Assembly (NCBI RefSeq): GCF_001189235.2
Contig: NZ_LFIP02000013.1
Location: forward strand, 1-64,000
Length of the DNA: 64,000 bases
Source of the DNA: Bradyrhizobium embrapense
GTDB lineage: Bacteria > Pseudomonadota > Alphaproteobacteria > Rhizobiales > Xanthobacteraceae
Direction of reading: 5' to 3'
The notes beneath the pieces are model-generated. The model saw nothing but the letters and a program-made list of their open reading frames with translations. It was not told the origin of the DNA and made no database searches. Position numbers and translations under genes: made by a program. Positions 43,197 through 52,368 of this stretch are shown piece by piece. The stretch's first letter is position 1. Each line of letters begins with the position of its first letter.

Positions 43197-45100
43197 TCCT
43201 CGTCCTCTTTGCTGCCGGTCGGCCAGAACCAGCCGATCAGGGTAATCGCCATCGGCGGCGTTCCCCACATCACGGCCCACGGCGTGAAGATCGAACCGAT
43301 GAAGAAGATCGTCGTCGCGATGGCGGTGAGCAACGGCCAGATGCTGGGTTCGGGCGACGCTTCGCGGATCTGCGGCTCGGCCTCGGCCAGCGAAGTTAGC
43401 AACACTTCGCGGCGCTCCGCACTGAGGCCTGCAATGACCGGCAACGTGTTGGAGTCCGCCCATAGTGGATCGCGATGAGTGACGGCAGGAATACGATCGA
43501 AATTCTGGGGTGGCGGGGGAGATGCCGTCGCCCACTCCAGAGTGGACGCACCCCATGGGTTGTCGTGGGCCAGCGTTCCCTTGCGGAGGCTGTAGATCGC
43601 ATTCGCGAGCAGAACCGCGAAGCTGAGGGCGAAGATCGCGGCGCCGACGCTGGACAGCAGATTCAGTCGATCCCAGCCCATCTCGGGCGTGTAAGTGTAG
43701 ACCCGACGGGGCATCCCCATCAGGCCGAGGATGTGCATTGGGAAAAACGCAATGTTGAAACCGCAGAAGGCGAGCCAGAAGTTCCAATGGCCGAGCCGCT
43801 CACTCAACATCCGGCCGCAGATCTTGGGAAACCAGTAGTAGACCGCTCCGATCAGCGGGAATACGGCGCCGCCGATCAGAACATAATGGAAGTGAGCGAC
43901 GACGAAATAGGTGTCATGGACTTGGGTGTCGATCGGCACCGACGCCACCATGACGCCGGACAGGCCGCCGATCACGAAGATCACGATGAATCCCAGTACG
44001 AACAGCAGCGGCGTCCGATATACCGGGCGACCGTCCCATAGCGTTGCGATCCAGCAGAATATCTGCAGGCCGCTCGGTACGGCGATCAACATGCTTGACG
44101 CCGTGAAGAGACCGGCCCCGAGTTGGGGCAGTCCCGTCACGAACATGTGGTGAACCCAAAGTCCGAACGACAGAAATCCCGTTGCGATCAGCGAGAGAAC
44201 GATCACGGGATAACCGATCACTGGCCGGCGTGCGAAGGTGGCTAGAATCATTGACGCCATGCCCGTTGCAGGAATGAAGATGATGTAGACCTCCGGATGT
44301 CCGAAGAACCAGAACAGATGCTGCCACAGCAGCACATTGCCTCCCGACGAAGGGTCGTAGAAGCGGGTGCTGACCAGGCGATCAAGGATCAGAGAGGTGG
44401 ATGCGATCATGATCGACGGCATCGCAAACATGATCAGAAAAGCCGTAACCAACATCGCCCAGACAAACAGCGGGATGCGGTCAAGCGTCATTCCGGGAGC
44501 GCGCTGCTTGAAGACGGTGACGATGATCTCGACGGCAACCGCGAGCGCGGCGACTTCCGTAAAGGTGATCATCTGGGCCCAGACGTCGGCGCGCTTGGAT
44601 GGTGTGAACTGCAAGCTGGAGAGGGGCGTATAGGCGAACCAACCGACGTCAGGACCTACGTTGAACGCGAAGGAAATCCATAGAAAGCAGCCGCCGAACA
44701 AGAACATCCAGTAGCTGAAGGCATTCAGGCGCGGGAAAGCAATGTTGCGCGTACCGACCATCAGCGGCACCAGGTAGACCGCGAAGGCTTCCATGACAGG
44801 CACGGCAAACAAGAACATCATCGTCGAGCCGTGCATCGTGAAGACCTGATTATAGAGATCCGGCGAAAGCAGACGCTGCTCGGCGCCGGCCAACTGAATA
44901 CGCATCAGAATTGCGAGCATTCCGCCGAGAAACAGGAAGGCGAATGCCGTCACGATGTAGCGCCGGCCGATGATCTTGTGATCGACCGACATCAGCGTGC
45001 CGATCAGTCCCGATGGCGTCCGCCAGATGCTCTCCAACCGCGCTGCAAGTTGCGACCCATCGAGGGCATCGTCCCGTATCTCTCTTTGCTCGGCGGCCAT
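43193..45100 (-). CDS. ctaD: Cytochrome c oxidase subunit I with C-terminal extension
   Basis: A 635-residue haem-copper oxidase subunit with the usual twelve helices. WFFGHPEVYIIFIPATG carries the CuB histidine and crosslinked tyrosine, HHMF two further CuB histidines, and VVAHFHYVL the haem ligands, so proton pumping and O2 reduction are expected. The last 100 residues add a linker (ASPPPPQNF) and two more hydrophobic stretches (LLTAIATTIFFIGSIF), perhaps part of subunit III moved by fusion. ATG 45100; the frame to 45502 runs into subunit II. Confidence 0.93.
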   Translation of the reverse strand: MAAEQREIRDDALDGSQLAARLESIWRTPSGLIGTLMSVDHKIIGRRYIVTAFAFLFLGGMLAILMRIQLAGAEQRLLSPDLYNQVFTMHGSTMMFLFAVPVMEAFAVYLVPLMVGTRNIAFPRLNAFSYWMFLFGGCFLWISFAFNVGPDVGWFAYTPLSSLQFTPSKRADVWAQMITFTEVAALAVAVEIIVTVFKQRAPGMTLDRIPLFVWAMLVTAFLIMFAMPSIMIASTSLILDRLVSTRFYDPSSGGNVLLWQHLFWFFGHPEVYIIFIPATGMASMILATFARRPVIGYPVIVLSLIATGFLSFGLWVHHMFVTGLPQLGAGLFTASSMLIAVPSGLQIFCWIATLWDGRPVYRTPLLFVLGFIVIFVIGGLSGVMVASVPIDTQVHDTYFVVAHFHYVLIGGAVFPLIGAVYYWFPKICGRMLSERLGHWNFWLAFCGFNIAFFPMHILGLMGMPRRVYTYTPEMGWDRLNLLSSVGAAIFALSFAVLLANAIYSLRKGTLAHDNPWGASTLEWATASPPPPQNFDRIPAVTHRDPLWADSNTLPVIAGLSAERREVLLTSLAEAEPQIREASPEPSIWPLLTAIATTIFFIGSIFTPWAVMWGTPPMAITLIGWFWPTGSKEDEE

Positions 45101-45102
45101 GC

Positions 45103-46113
45103 TCACTCGAGCTGCTCCAGATACCGAATGATTGCGATCAGCTCTCCCGACTGCAGCGGCATTTGAGGCATCAGATTGCCGGGCTTGATGTGCTGAGGAT
45201 CGGCAATCCAGGCTCCCAGCGCTGCCGGCGTTTGCGGCAGTGTCCCGGCCGCTAGCGTCGTTCGGCTTCCGACATGGGTGAGGTCGGGGCCTAGCTGGCC
45301 GCCTGCCAGCGTGCCACGGATGGTGTGACACAGTGCGCATCCGCGGCCGCGAAACAGCTGCTCTCCCTGCTTGGCGAGAGTGTCGGTCGGGCTGGTTGCG
45401 CCCTGGTTCTCGTGCTCCCGCCAGCGCTCGAACTCCTCGGGCCGCAGCGCGATTGCCGCGAATGCCATATGGGCGTGTTGCAAGCCGCAGAACTCCGCGC
45501 ATTGGCCGCGATAGATGCCGGGATTTTTCGCCGTAAATTGGATCTCGTTGGTTTGTCCGGTGATCAGGTCCATCTTGCCGGTGAGGCTCGGAACCCAGAA
45601 GCTGTGGATGACGTCGGCAGATTCGAGCTCCACCTTGACCGGCTTGCCGACGGGAATGCGGATTTCGTTGGCCGTGGCAAAGCTGTTATGTGGACTGTCG
45701 GCCGCGTAATGAACCTCCCACCACCACTGATGGCCGACGATCCTGAGCGTCAGGGCGTTCGGATCCTTGGCAAACAGCGTGCGCTGGCCAGCGTAGCTCA
45801 CGAACGACAGGACCAGCACGATCAACGCGGTGGCTGCTCCAAGGCCGAGAATCATACGCCCGGCTCGTGTCTCGAAAGGCCGCCGCAGTTCGAGCGGCTC
45901 GTCTGAGATGCGCTTTCGCGGCAACAGGCCAATGCCGAGAACGACGGTAACGCAGGCCCAGACGATGCCGGACACCGCAAGAAACATCATGAATGTGTGA
46001 CGGATCTGCTCGGATTGGAGACCTTGCGGGTCAAGCGCCGATTGCGAGCCGGTGCAAGCAACGAGCGGCAGCGCGACGGAGAGGAGAAGGCCGGATCGGA
46101 CCCAGGCAGGCAT
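45103..46113 (-). CDS. ctaC: Cytochrome c oxidase subunit II with fused cytochrome c
   Basis: A 336-residue lipoprotein: lipobox LVAC (Cys20), two helices, then the CuA domain (His170, Cys205 and Cys209 in CAEFCG, His213, Met216) and a C-terminal cytochrome c (CALCH, 259-263). The fusion defines a caa3-type oxidase that can take electrons directly from periplasmic cytochrome c. First gene of the operon; an EcfG-type box is upstream. Confidence 0.93.
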   Translation of the reverse strand: MPAWVRSGLLLSVALPLVACTGSQSALDPQGLQSEQIRHTFMMFLAVSGIVWACVTVVLGIGLLPRKRISDEPLELRRPFETRAGRMILGLGAATALIVLVLSFVSYAGQRTLFAKDPNALTLRIVGHQWWWEVHYAADSPHNSFATANEIRIPVGKPVKVELESADVIHSFWVPSLTGKMDLITGQTNEIQFTAKNPGIYRGQCAEFCGLQHAHMAFAAIALRPEEFERWREHENQGATSPTDTLAKQGEQLFRGRGCALCHTIRGTLAGGQLGPDLTHVGSRTTLAAGTLPQTPAALGAWIADPQHIKPGNLMPQMPLQSGELIAIIRYLEQLE

Positions 46114-46144
46114 GGGTGCTCGTTGAGCTTGGTTGCTCGGGCCG

Positions 46145-46169
46145 AACCGCCGGCTCCTACAAAGGTTCC
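46145..46169 (-). promoter_or_regulatory. EcfG-type promoter of the caa3 oxidase operon
   Basis: Minus strand GGAAC (46169-46165), 16 bases, GGTT; one mismatch in the -10. It is 32 bases upstream of the subunit II start, so transcription could start near 46138. Confidence 0.6.
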
Positions 46170-46365
46170 TATGTCGGCTACGCCGCTCGGCTCGCGATCA
46201 TCCGGGCCGAACGTTTGTTCCTGCATGCGATGTAGCCGTCGCAATCGATCTTGTGGAGCTCTTGATCCTCGGAGCGACTCGCCGCCGGCCGGGGCGCGAC
46301 CACGCTGCTGCTGATGGTTATCGGCTTTTCAACCGGCTACGTCGACCGCGCCACGATCAAGGCGA

Positions 46366-46690
46366 CTACCAATCGGTTCTGAGTTCATACCGATGCTTTA
46401 GCCTGTTGGGGGTGGCTCGGATCGCGTATTGGACACGGTCCAGATCGGTGCGTCGCGGACTGTGACGTGAAGTCCCCAATCCGCGTTCGTCGGTTCGACC
46501 TCCAGATAGCAGACGTACTCCCCGCCGGGGAAGCTGCGAATTTCGCGCAGCGCGATCAGCTCCAGGTCTTTTGCACGTATCGGCGTCTTCACAGCGTCCA
46601 CGCCTGGCCAATTGGTTGTGCCCGGCCCTTTGCAGATCCTCAACTCATGCCGCGGGTTGATCAAATCCTCACATAGCAAGATCGATATGA
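46366..46690 (-). pseudogene. Small hypothetical gene with a frameshift
   Basis: One minus frame encodes AKDLELIALREIRSFPGGE, EVEPTNADWGLHV and TVRDA, then drifts to a stop at 46398. The other frame picks up at DLDRVQYAIRATPNRLKHRY and ELRTDW and ends at 46366. Inserting one base near 46451 joins them. I recall Bradyrhizobium proteins with the same order (DLELI, REVRAFPG, W-LHV, then an I-AI-x-x-RLKRRY tail). The 5' end is uncertain and no start was found. Confidence 0.55.
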
Positions 46691-46992
46691 ACGGCGGCAC
46701 CGGATCCGACGGTGCCCGTCTCGCCTGAGCCCGATTGTGGCGCCCAGTAGCCGTCCCGCTCTGGGGCCGACGGGGAAAAGTTAGAAAATCGCAGCCTGGA
46801 GTCAAGGAGTGCTGCAAAAGCAGAAACCGTTATCACTCCAAATAAAGGGCGTGGTTGTGAGGACACGGCTTTGTGTTGTGAGGACACGGCTTTGTCGTTC
46901 GGGGGCGAGCGGGTCGGCTGGCCGAATAGCCCCGGCTCTCTGGCGCAGCCTCATCTTTAACAGTCAAAACGTACGACTCCAGCCGCTCGACT

Positions 46993-47739
46993 TCACTCGG
47001 CCGCCCTCATTGTCTCGTGCGGCTTCGGGGCCTCAAGCGCATGAAGATATTCGGCGCTGAATTCGGCCACGTTCTCGAGCTTGTCGCGGCGGAGCACGGA
47101 CACGATCTGCTCGCGCCATTCGAGCAAGCCCATTTTTCGAAGCTCCTGAATTGTGCGATTGACATGGACCGTTGAGAGGCCGCAGGCGTTTGCAACGTCT
47201 TGTTGTGTGATGGGAAGATGGAAGCTGCCGTTGTGGAACAAGCCTACCATCTCAAGCCGTGTGGCGAGCTCGCAGAACAGATGAGCGACCCGCGGGAGCG
47301 CCGCCCTCGAGCCCAGATTTTCGACCCATTCTCGGTAGATCGCACCTTGAATGAGGGTTTCGCGCCAAAACGCGTTTGTCAGCCCGGGAGAGGCCATTAG
47401 TATTGGCCGGAGATGCGAATGGAGTATGAAGGCCACAGTCGAGGCGCCCTCGCTGCAAAGATCATGATCCATTGCCGACAGATGCAGAGTGTGGAGATCA
47501 GGCACGTCCCCGGGGATATAGAAGGCGGAAATTTGGTTGCGATCGGAAACGATCCTCTGACGCGACAGGAAGCCACTCATCACGACTGCGCAATGCACGG
47601 GAGAATCGCCTTGCCGTGCAGCGAAGTCGCCGTCTCGGAATGTCTTGATCAAATGAGGCATATCTCGGAGCCGGACCTGATCCTGCTCCGAGAGCTCAAC
47701 AACGGATAGCAAACGCGCGATCAGCTTGCGGTGCGGCAT
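46993..47739 (-). CDS. CRP/FNR-family regulator 3
   Basis: A 248-residue regulator. YIPGDVPDLHTLH and MDHDLCSEGASTVAF are the same degenerate cNMP cassette as in the other two copies, and TQQDVANACGLSTVHVNRTIQEL is the HTH. Start ATG 47739 matches the N-terminus of copy 2. An EcfG-like box lies 81 bases upstream. Confidence 0.88.
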   Translation of the reverse strand: MPHRKLIARLLSVVELSEQDQVRLRDMPHLIKTFRDGDFAARQGDSPVHCAVVMSGFLSRQRIVSDRNQISAFYIPGDVPDLHTLHLSAMDHDLCSEGASTVAFILHSHLRPILMASPGLTNAFWRETLIQGAIYREWVENLGSRAALPRVAHLFCELATRLEMVGLFHNGSFHLPITQQDVANACGLSTVHVNRTIQELRKMGLLEWREQIVSVLRRDKLENVAEFSAEYLHALEAPKPHETMRAAE

Positions 47740-47819
47740 GAGATGCTCCCTTTGCAGGCGGGAGCACGAGATGTCTCTCAGCCACCGGCGCCCACAGGCC
47801 ATCACCGATGATGCCGGGT

Positions 47820-47844
47820 AACAAACCCAATGCAGCTAAGTTCC
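47820..47844 (-). promoter_or_regulatory. EcfG-like promoter of CRP regulator 3
   Basis: Minus strand GGAAC (47844-47840), 16 bases, TGTT; one mismatch. The leader to ATG 47739 would be about 75 bases. I see nothing else convincing in 47845-48188. Confidence 0.55.
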
Positions 47845-48188
47845 AGCTCCTCCGGCTTTTTTAATGTAGGCGTTCCGGTCCGGCAAGCGAGCGGCTATCG
47901 CCGGTCAGGGCATCGGCGAGCGTCATGGTATCCGCCTGGATCAGCTTCGCTGGAGTTGAGGTCGACGGAATGAGGAATTCTAGTATGCCTCTCCCCAAAC
48001 AAAGGTCCCAGCGCTGCCGGTGGGGCCGCACTGGGACTTTGGCTCGGTGAATGAAACGAGACTTGGCAGGATCGGAGCATTCACCAGTTCCCTGATCGCT
48101 AGTGAGCTGCTTTGTTCCTGCGCGTGGCCCGCTTCGGCCAGTACCAAATTTCCGTTGCTCCCCGTCGGTCAGCGGAACTCCGGGCCAA

Positions 48189-48311
48189 GTCGACCATAAT
48201 GGTCGCGCCCTTGTTGCCGATGATAGGCTCGCTGCTTTGGGCTGAGGCCGCCGTGGTCGCACCGAACGCGGCTGCGGCGGCGAGCACGGAGCGTCGATCA
48301 GGTAAATTCAT
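48189..48311 (-). pseudogene. N-terminal fragment of an oxalate-decarboxylase-type cupin
   Basis: The frame opens MNLPDRRSVLAAAAAFGATT with AASAQSSEPIIGNKGATI, the leader of the Rhizobiales oxalate decarboxylase family (twin-Arg-like RR and signal peptide), then departs from the family after GATI. No cupin histidines follow. The rest has been deleted. Confidence 0.55.
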
Positions 48312-48323
48312 CGCTTGCTCCGT

Positions 48324-48455
48324 TTAGGCACAAGTTAGCACGACGTTGCCGGCCGTATGGCCGCGCTCGACGCTCGCAAGCGCTTCGGCTGCCTGCTCGA
48401 GCGGGAAGGTTGCCTGAATGTGGGGCTTTAGCTTGCCTCCAAGCAATATCAATAA
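48324..48455 (-). pseudogene. C-terminal fragment of a quinone-oxidoreductase-type dehydrogenase
   Basis: Minus strand translation GGKLKPHIQATFPLEQAAEAL with ASVERGHTAGNVVLTCA and a stop at 48324 is the last 40 residues of a zinc-type alcohol dehydrogenase/quinone oxidoreductase. Nothing of the cofactor domain remains upstream; the sequence passes into the tRNA-like remnant. Confidence 0.6.
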
Positions 48456-48465
48456 GTTAGCTTCG

Positions 48466-48486
48466 CAGGTTCAAATCACCCGCAAC
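48466..48486 (+). other. tRNA 3'-end remnant, possible right attachment site
   Basis: GCAGGTTCAAATC then ACCCGCAAC. The first 11 bases after GC match the tRNA-fMet T-arm (AGGTTCAAATC, 3970-3980) and CCCGCAAC matches its acceptor end (3986-3993). Inserting CTGC after AAATC would restore a perfect T-stem (GCAGG/CCTGC), so this looks like a tRNA end with a 4-base deletion. It sits in an AT-rich stretch between gene fragments. Confidence 0.4.
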
Positions 48487-48788
48487 TAATATGTAATCAT
48501 CGCACATTCGAGCCGTGCCGAAGAGGACGCCGTATCCCTTCGCGGCTCAGGCGGCGCGCCGGAGTGCTCTTTTTTGTCCTTATCGTAGACGCCGATACCC
48601 TTGAGGGGGCGGTAGCGGAAGGGGGACGGTGCCACACTGGGCAGCAGCACGCTCTTCTCGTCGGCAGCATCAGCTGCTTTGCGAAACTTTTCGCCGGCCC
48701 CACGCAGTGCCAGACCGAGGTGACGAACGATAAAGTCTAACCACCCGTGCTTCGGCACGTTTTCGGTTCGGCTCATCGACATTGACAT
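48486..48788 (-). CDS. Hypothetical protein, about 100 aa
   Basis: HGWLDFIVRHLGLALRGAGE and KFRKAADAADEKSVLLP precede a hydrophilic Pro/Lys/Glu-rich half (RPLKGIGVYDKDKKEHSG). The codon usage is coding-like but no family is recognised. The 3' end runs up to the tRNA-like remnant, so the last residues may be fortuitous. Confidence 0.4.
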   Translation of the reverse strand: MSMSMSRTENVPKHGWLDFIVRHLGLALRGAGEKFRKAADAADEKSVLLPSVAPSPFRYRPLKGIGVYDKDKKEHSGAPPEPRRDTASSSARLECAMITY

Positions 48789-48940
48789 GTTAACGTATGT
48801 CAGCTCCTCGAAGTTGTCCTTACGCCCTCCGTGATAATCTCATCATGCCGCTACCCGGATAGAGGCACGTCCGGAGTCTCAGAGGCATTTCACCACACAG
48901 TGTCGCCTTTCACTCAGCGAAGACGTCTAGATTGCCTTCA

Positions 48941-49984
48941 TCAAAGCGAAGGCGGTGCGCCAAATACGTCGTCGCAATCCTGTGAGCTATTGAAGTCCTC
49001 GCCGGGCTCGATAATCGGTCTCGACCTGGTAGGGAGAGATCTCTCCGAACGCTTGGCGCGCAGCTCAAGGAGACCAAGCAAAATCTCGTCCCTCTCGGCT
49101 TCGAGCTCCTCGATGGTGCGCGATCCGACCTCCGCATGGACGCCGTCGACGAGCTTCGTTTGGAGCTCCGGTGTGAGCACCGGCGAGCCGAGGCTCTTCC
49201 ACGAAGTGGTCATCGGGCCAGCGAATTGCTGAAAGAAGTGCTCGGTGCCGCCGGGGCCTCCGCCGAGGTGATTGAGCATCATGTTGCCCATGATGCCCCA
49301 GCGCAGACCTGGACCCCAGGAGAGCGCGTCGTCGACGTCGGCAGCGCTCAGGACATCTTCGGCGATAAGGTAATAGACCTCACGCGCCAATGCGCCCTGC
49401 AGGCGGTTGGCGACATGGCCCGGCATCTCTTTGTTGAGCCGTACCGCTTTCTTCCCGATCGACTTGTAGAAAGTAATCGCGCGCTGGATTGTCGCTTCCG
49501 AGGTCTTCGCCCCGCCGACCACCTCAACCAGCGGAATCAGTTGCGGCGGATTGAAGGGGTGGCCGATGACGCAGCGCTCCGGATGCGACGCGACGGCCGA
49601 CTGGATGTCGCTCATCTTGAGTCCGGACGAGCTCGACGCGATGATCACGTCAGGCGGCAACAGCTCGTCGAGCTGCTTGTATAGCTTCTGCTTGAAGTCA
49701 AGCCGTTCCGGCCCATTCTCCTGGACAAGATCGACGCCTGTCAACGCTTCGGGCGAGATCGGCGGTCAATGTGAGGTTCGATTGCGATGCTCCGGGCGAG
49801 AGGCCAAGCCGTTCGAGCGCCGGCCACGCAGCCTTCACGAACTGCCTCAGCGCGACCTCCGCGTCGGGCGCAATGTCCGTCGCAACGACCTGAAGTCCCT
49901 TGGCGAGGAACTGTGCGGCCAGCTCGCGCCGATCACGCCGGTTTCGATGATGGCAATACGGTGAATGGTCTTGTCGCTGGTCAT
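48941..49984 (-). pseudogene. 3-hydroxyacyl-CoA dehydrogenase, inactivated
   Basis: Most of a 3-hydroxyacyl-CoA dehydrogenase is readable: ATG 49984 with GGAG 6 bases upstream, KTIHRIAIIETGVIGASW, then AAQFLAKGLQVVATDIAPD and LVQENGPERLDFK, SSSSGLKMSD, GHPFNPPQLIPLVEVVGG and MPGHVANRLQGALAREVYYL. Two single-base shifts break it (near 49922 and near 49757), and the first glycine of the NAD motif is Glu (IETGVIG). An intact homologue is at 60020-60994. Confidence 0.85.
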
Positions 49985-50004
49985 GTCGTTCTCCAATGCG
50001 ATTT

Positions 50005-50163
50005 CTAGAGTTCAGCGTAGGCGACGCCGGTGAGATTGCCCTGGGCAGCAAGAATCGTGCGCTTGCCGGCGCCATCGAGATCCGCGACATAGAGCAAGCC
50101 GGCGAGATCCGTCACGAACATCCCGTTCCCCGTAGCGTCCAGCGCGAGGCCGATGCCTCCCGG
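50005..50163 (-). pseudogene. C-terminal fragment of an NHL/beta-propeller-type protein
   Basis: Minus frame GGIGLALDATGNGMFVTDLA with GLLYVADLDGAGKRTILAAQ and GNLTGVAYAEL ending at 50005 is a pair of propeller blades of the SMP-30/NHL type. No upstream part or start exists, so it is a remnant left just upstream of the dead dehydrogenase gene. Confidence 0.5.
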
Positions 50164-50563
50164 ATCGGCTCATTCATTCTGCCCAGATTACGCGTCAGTC
50201 CGCGACTTTATCGAAGTCACACACCACAAGTGCGGTTTCGGCCAGGCTCACAATGTCGACCCGCAGGTCCGTGGTCGTCCCCTGACCGATAATGCCTTGC
50301 AGCGTCAGTTCTCCTCTGAGCGCTTCGATCATCCGTTTCATGCGTCGCTGGTACTTGATGCTCGAGCATTCGTCGTCGTGACTGAACATGTCGCAGGCTG
50401 CAATTTGCACTTTATCGATGAATCGCCGGGATCAAAATGAGATGTCCAACATGGGCATCGATTCCTGAAAAGGTGCTGTCGGACCAGGGAGTGATTTTGG
50501 GACAAGGCCGATCGACAATTCTGGCTGGCGCGGTCCGCCGGTCGGGGGCGGTTCGCTCCAGCG

Positions 50564-52177
50564 TCAGTCCTTGAGCAGCCGCCGCAACAGCTTGCCGGCC
50601 GGTGAGCGCGGCAACTCGGTAACAAAGCTGACTTCGCGTGGCACCTTGTAGGGCGCCATGTTCTGGCGCGCCCATGCCACCAGCTGGGCTGTGTCCAGTT
50701 CGGCGCGCGGAGCCAGGATGACGAAGGCCTTGACCACCTCGCCTTTCGTTGCGTCGGGCACGCCGATCACGGCTGACGCCGTCACGTCGGGGTGCTTGTT
50801 CAGTATCGACTCGACCTCTTCCGGGAAGACACTGTACCCGGAGACCTTAATCATCTCCTTGAAGCGTCCCATGAAGGTCAGATAGCCATCGGCATCGAGG
50901 CGGCCCATGTCGCCGGTGTGCAGCCAGCCATTGCGCAGCGCCTCGGCGGTCGCATCGGGACGATTGCGGTAGCCTTTGAATACGCCCGGGCCGCGGATCA
51001 CGATTTCGCCAGGAACGTCCGCTGGCTTGTCTGCGCCGGAGTCGGGATCGACGATCCGGATCTCGTTGCCGGGTACCGGCCTGCCATGGGTACCCCAGCG
51101 AACCGAAGTGCGCGGCATGAAGGTGTCGACTGTATGGGTCTCGGTCAACCCGTACGCCGCTTCGAAGCTCTCGCAGTTCGGCGCGATGGCCTGCCATTGC
51201 CTGGCAAGCGCTTCGGTCCAGTCGATGCCGAAACTGGTCACGGGATTGACGCGGAGGCTCCTCAGAGCGAAGTCGGAAATGTTCGGGAGCTGGGTGATCG
51301 CGACGTTCATCGGAGCCACGCTGTACCACCAGCTCACCTGATAGCGATCGATCGCCTGCGCCGTCACCAGCGGGTCGAACCGGTACAGCAACACAGACGT
51401 CGCGCCGGCGTAGACCGGTGCATTCACGCCCATCACCATGCCGGCGATATGATAAAGCGGCGCGATCGAGAGCAGGATGTCATCGGTCCCGATCCCGTTG
51501 CAGTTCACGGTCGCGGCCGTCTTGAAGATGACGTTGCGATAGGACAGCATCGCGCCCTTGGGCCGACCCGTGCTGCCCGACGTGTAGATCATCAGCGCGG
51601 TATCGTTCATGTCGATCGCGACATCGCGGGGCGACGCGCCGCTGGCGGCGACGGCGAGAAAGTCCTCGGTTTCGCCGGCCGCATCGATCGGCGCGGAGCC
51701 CGATGCGAACAATTCATCGGGAACGCCGATCGATGGCCGCTCGGGCAGCAGGTCCGGGTAGCGGACCACGAAGACATGCTCGAGCTTCGTCTTGTCGCGG
51801 ACCTGACCTACGATCGGCAATAGCGGTTCGGCCGCGACGATCACGCGCGCGCCGAGATCGTCGAGCTGGTAGGCGAGTTCGTGCCCCTTGTTCAGCGCCC
51901 CGCAGGGCGAGGCAACGGCGCCGATCTTCTGGATGCCGAATTGCGCCATCAGGTATTGCGGACAATTGTTCATGAACAGTGCGACCGGCTCGCCCTTGGC
52001 GACGCCGAGCTGTTGCAGGCGCGCCGCGAATGCATCACTCGCGCGGTCGAGCTCGAGGAACGTGATGGCGCGGCCATACCAGATGCAGGCCGGTTTCTCC
52101 GGTCTCTCACAGGCATGTCTCCGCAGCATTTCATGCAGCGGTCGTTCGAGGTCGTCGTTGGCAGCGCCCATGGTCAT
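50564..52177 (-). CDS. AMP-forming acyl-CoA synthetase
   Basis: A 537-residue ANL enzyme that activates a carboxylic acid to an acyl-CoA with ATP. YTSGSTGRPKGAM is the P-loop (A3), AAYGLTET the A5 motif, GWLHTGDMG and GRFKEMIKVSGY the hinge, and PRSPAGKLLRR carries the catalytic Lys near the C-terminus. The group is that of crotonobetaine/medium-chain acid ligases; the substrate is open. A partner of CaiB and 3-hydroxyacyl-CoA dehydrogenase downstream is possible. ATG 52177 or 52171. Confidence 0.9.
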   Translation of the reverse strand: MTMGAANDDLERPLHEMLRRHACERPEKPACIWYGRAITFLELDRASDAFAARLQQLGVAKGEPVALFMNNCPQYLMAQFGIQKIGAVASPCGALNKGHELAYQLDDLGARVIVAAEPLLPIVGQVRDKTKLEHVFVVRYPDLLPERPSIGVPDELFASGSAPIDAAGETEDFLAVAASGASPRDVAIDMNDTALMIYTSGSTGRPKGAMLSYRNVIFKTAATVNCNGIGTDDILLSIAPLYHIAGMVMGVNAPVYAGATSVLLYRFDPLVTAQAIDRYQVSWWYSVAPMNVAITQLPNISDFALRSLRVNPVTSFGIDWTEALARQWQAIAPNCESFEAAYGLTETHTVDTFMPRTSVRWGTHGRPVPGNEIRIVDPDSGADKPADVPGEIVIRGPGVFKGYRNRPDATAEALRNGWLHTGDMGRLDADGYLTFMGRFKEMIKVSGYSVFPEEVESILNKHPDVTASAVIGVPDATKGEVVKAFVILAPRAELDTAQLVAWARQNMAPYKVPREVSFVTELPRSPAGKLLRRLLKD

Positions 52178-52368
52178 TGCCGCCAGGCTTATGTGCTCAT
52201 ATCGAGACGGAAAGGTGCAAACGGGCCGTTTCAGGAGTTATATTAGGACATTGCTACACTCGGCTTGCCTGATCTGGCTCCAGCGTGCAGGACAGGCGGG
52301 AACAGCGCCGCGATCCCCGCCAGGTGGTTGCGGTGAAGTCTGGATTTCGGATTGAGTGAGCGATCTGC

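Noticed and set aside
47861..48262. Minus-strand frame of 133 codons
   Set aside because: Composition is shadow-like and crosses the cupin fragment in another frame; no conserved pattern.
50195..50410. Minus-strand frame of 71 codons
   Set aside because: No ribosome site, family or coding neighbours; left unannotated.
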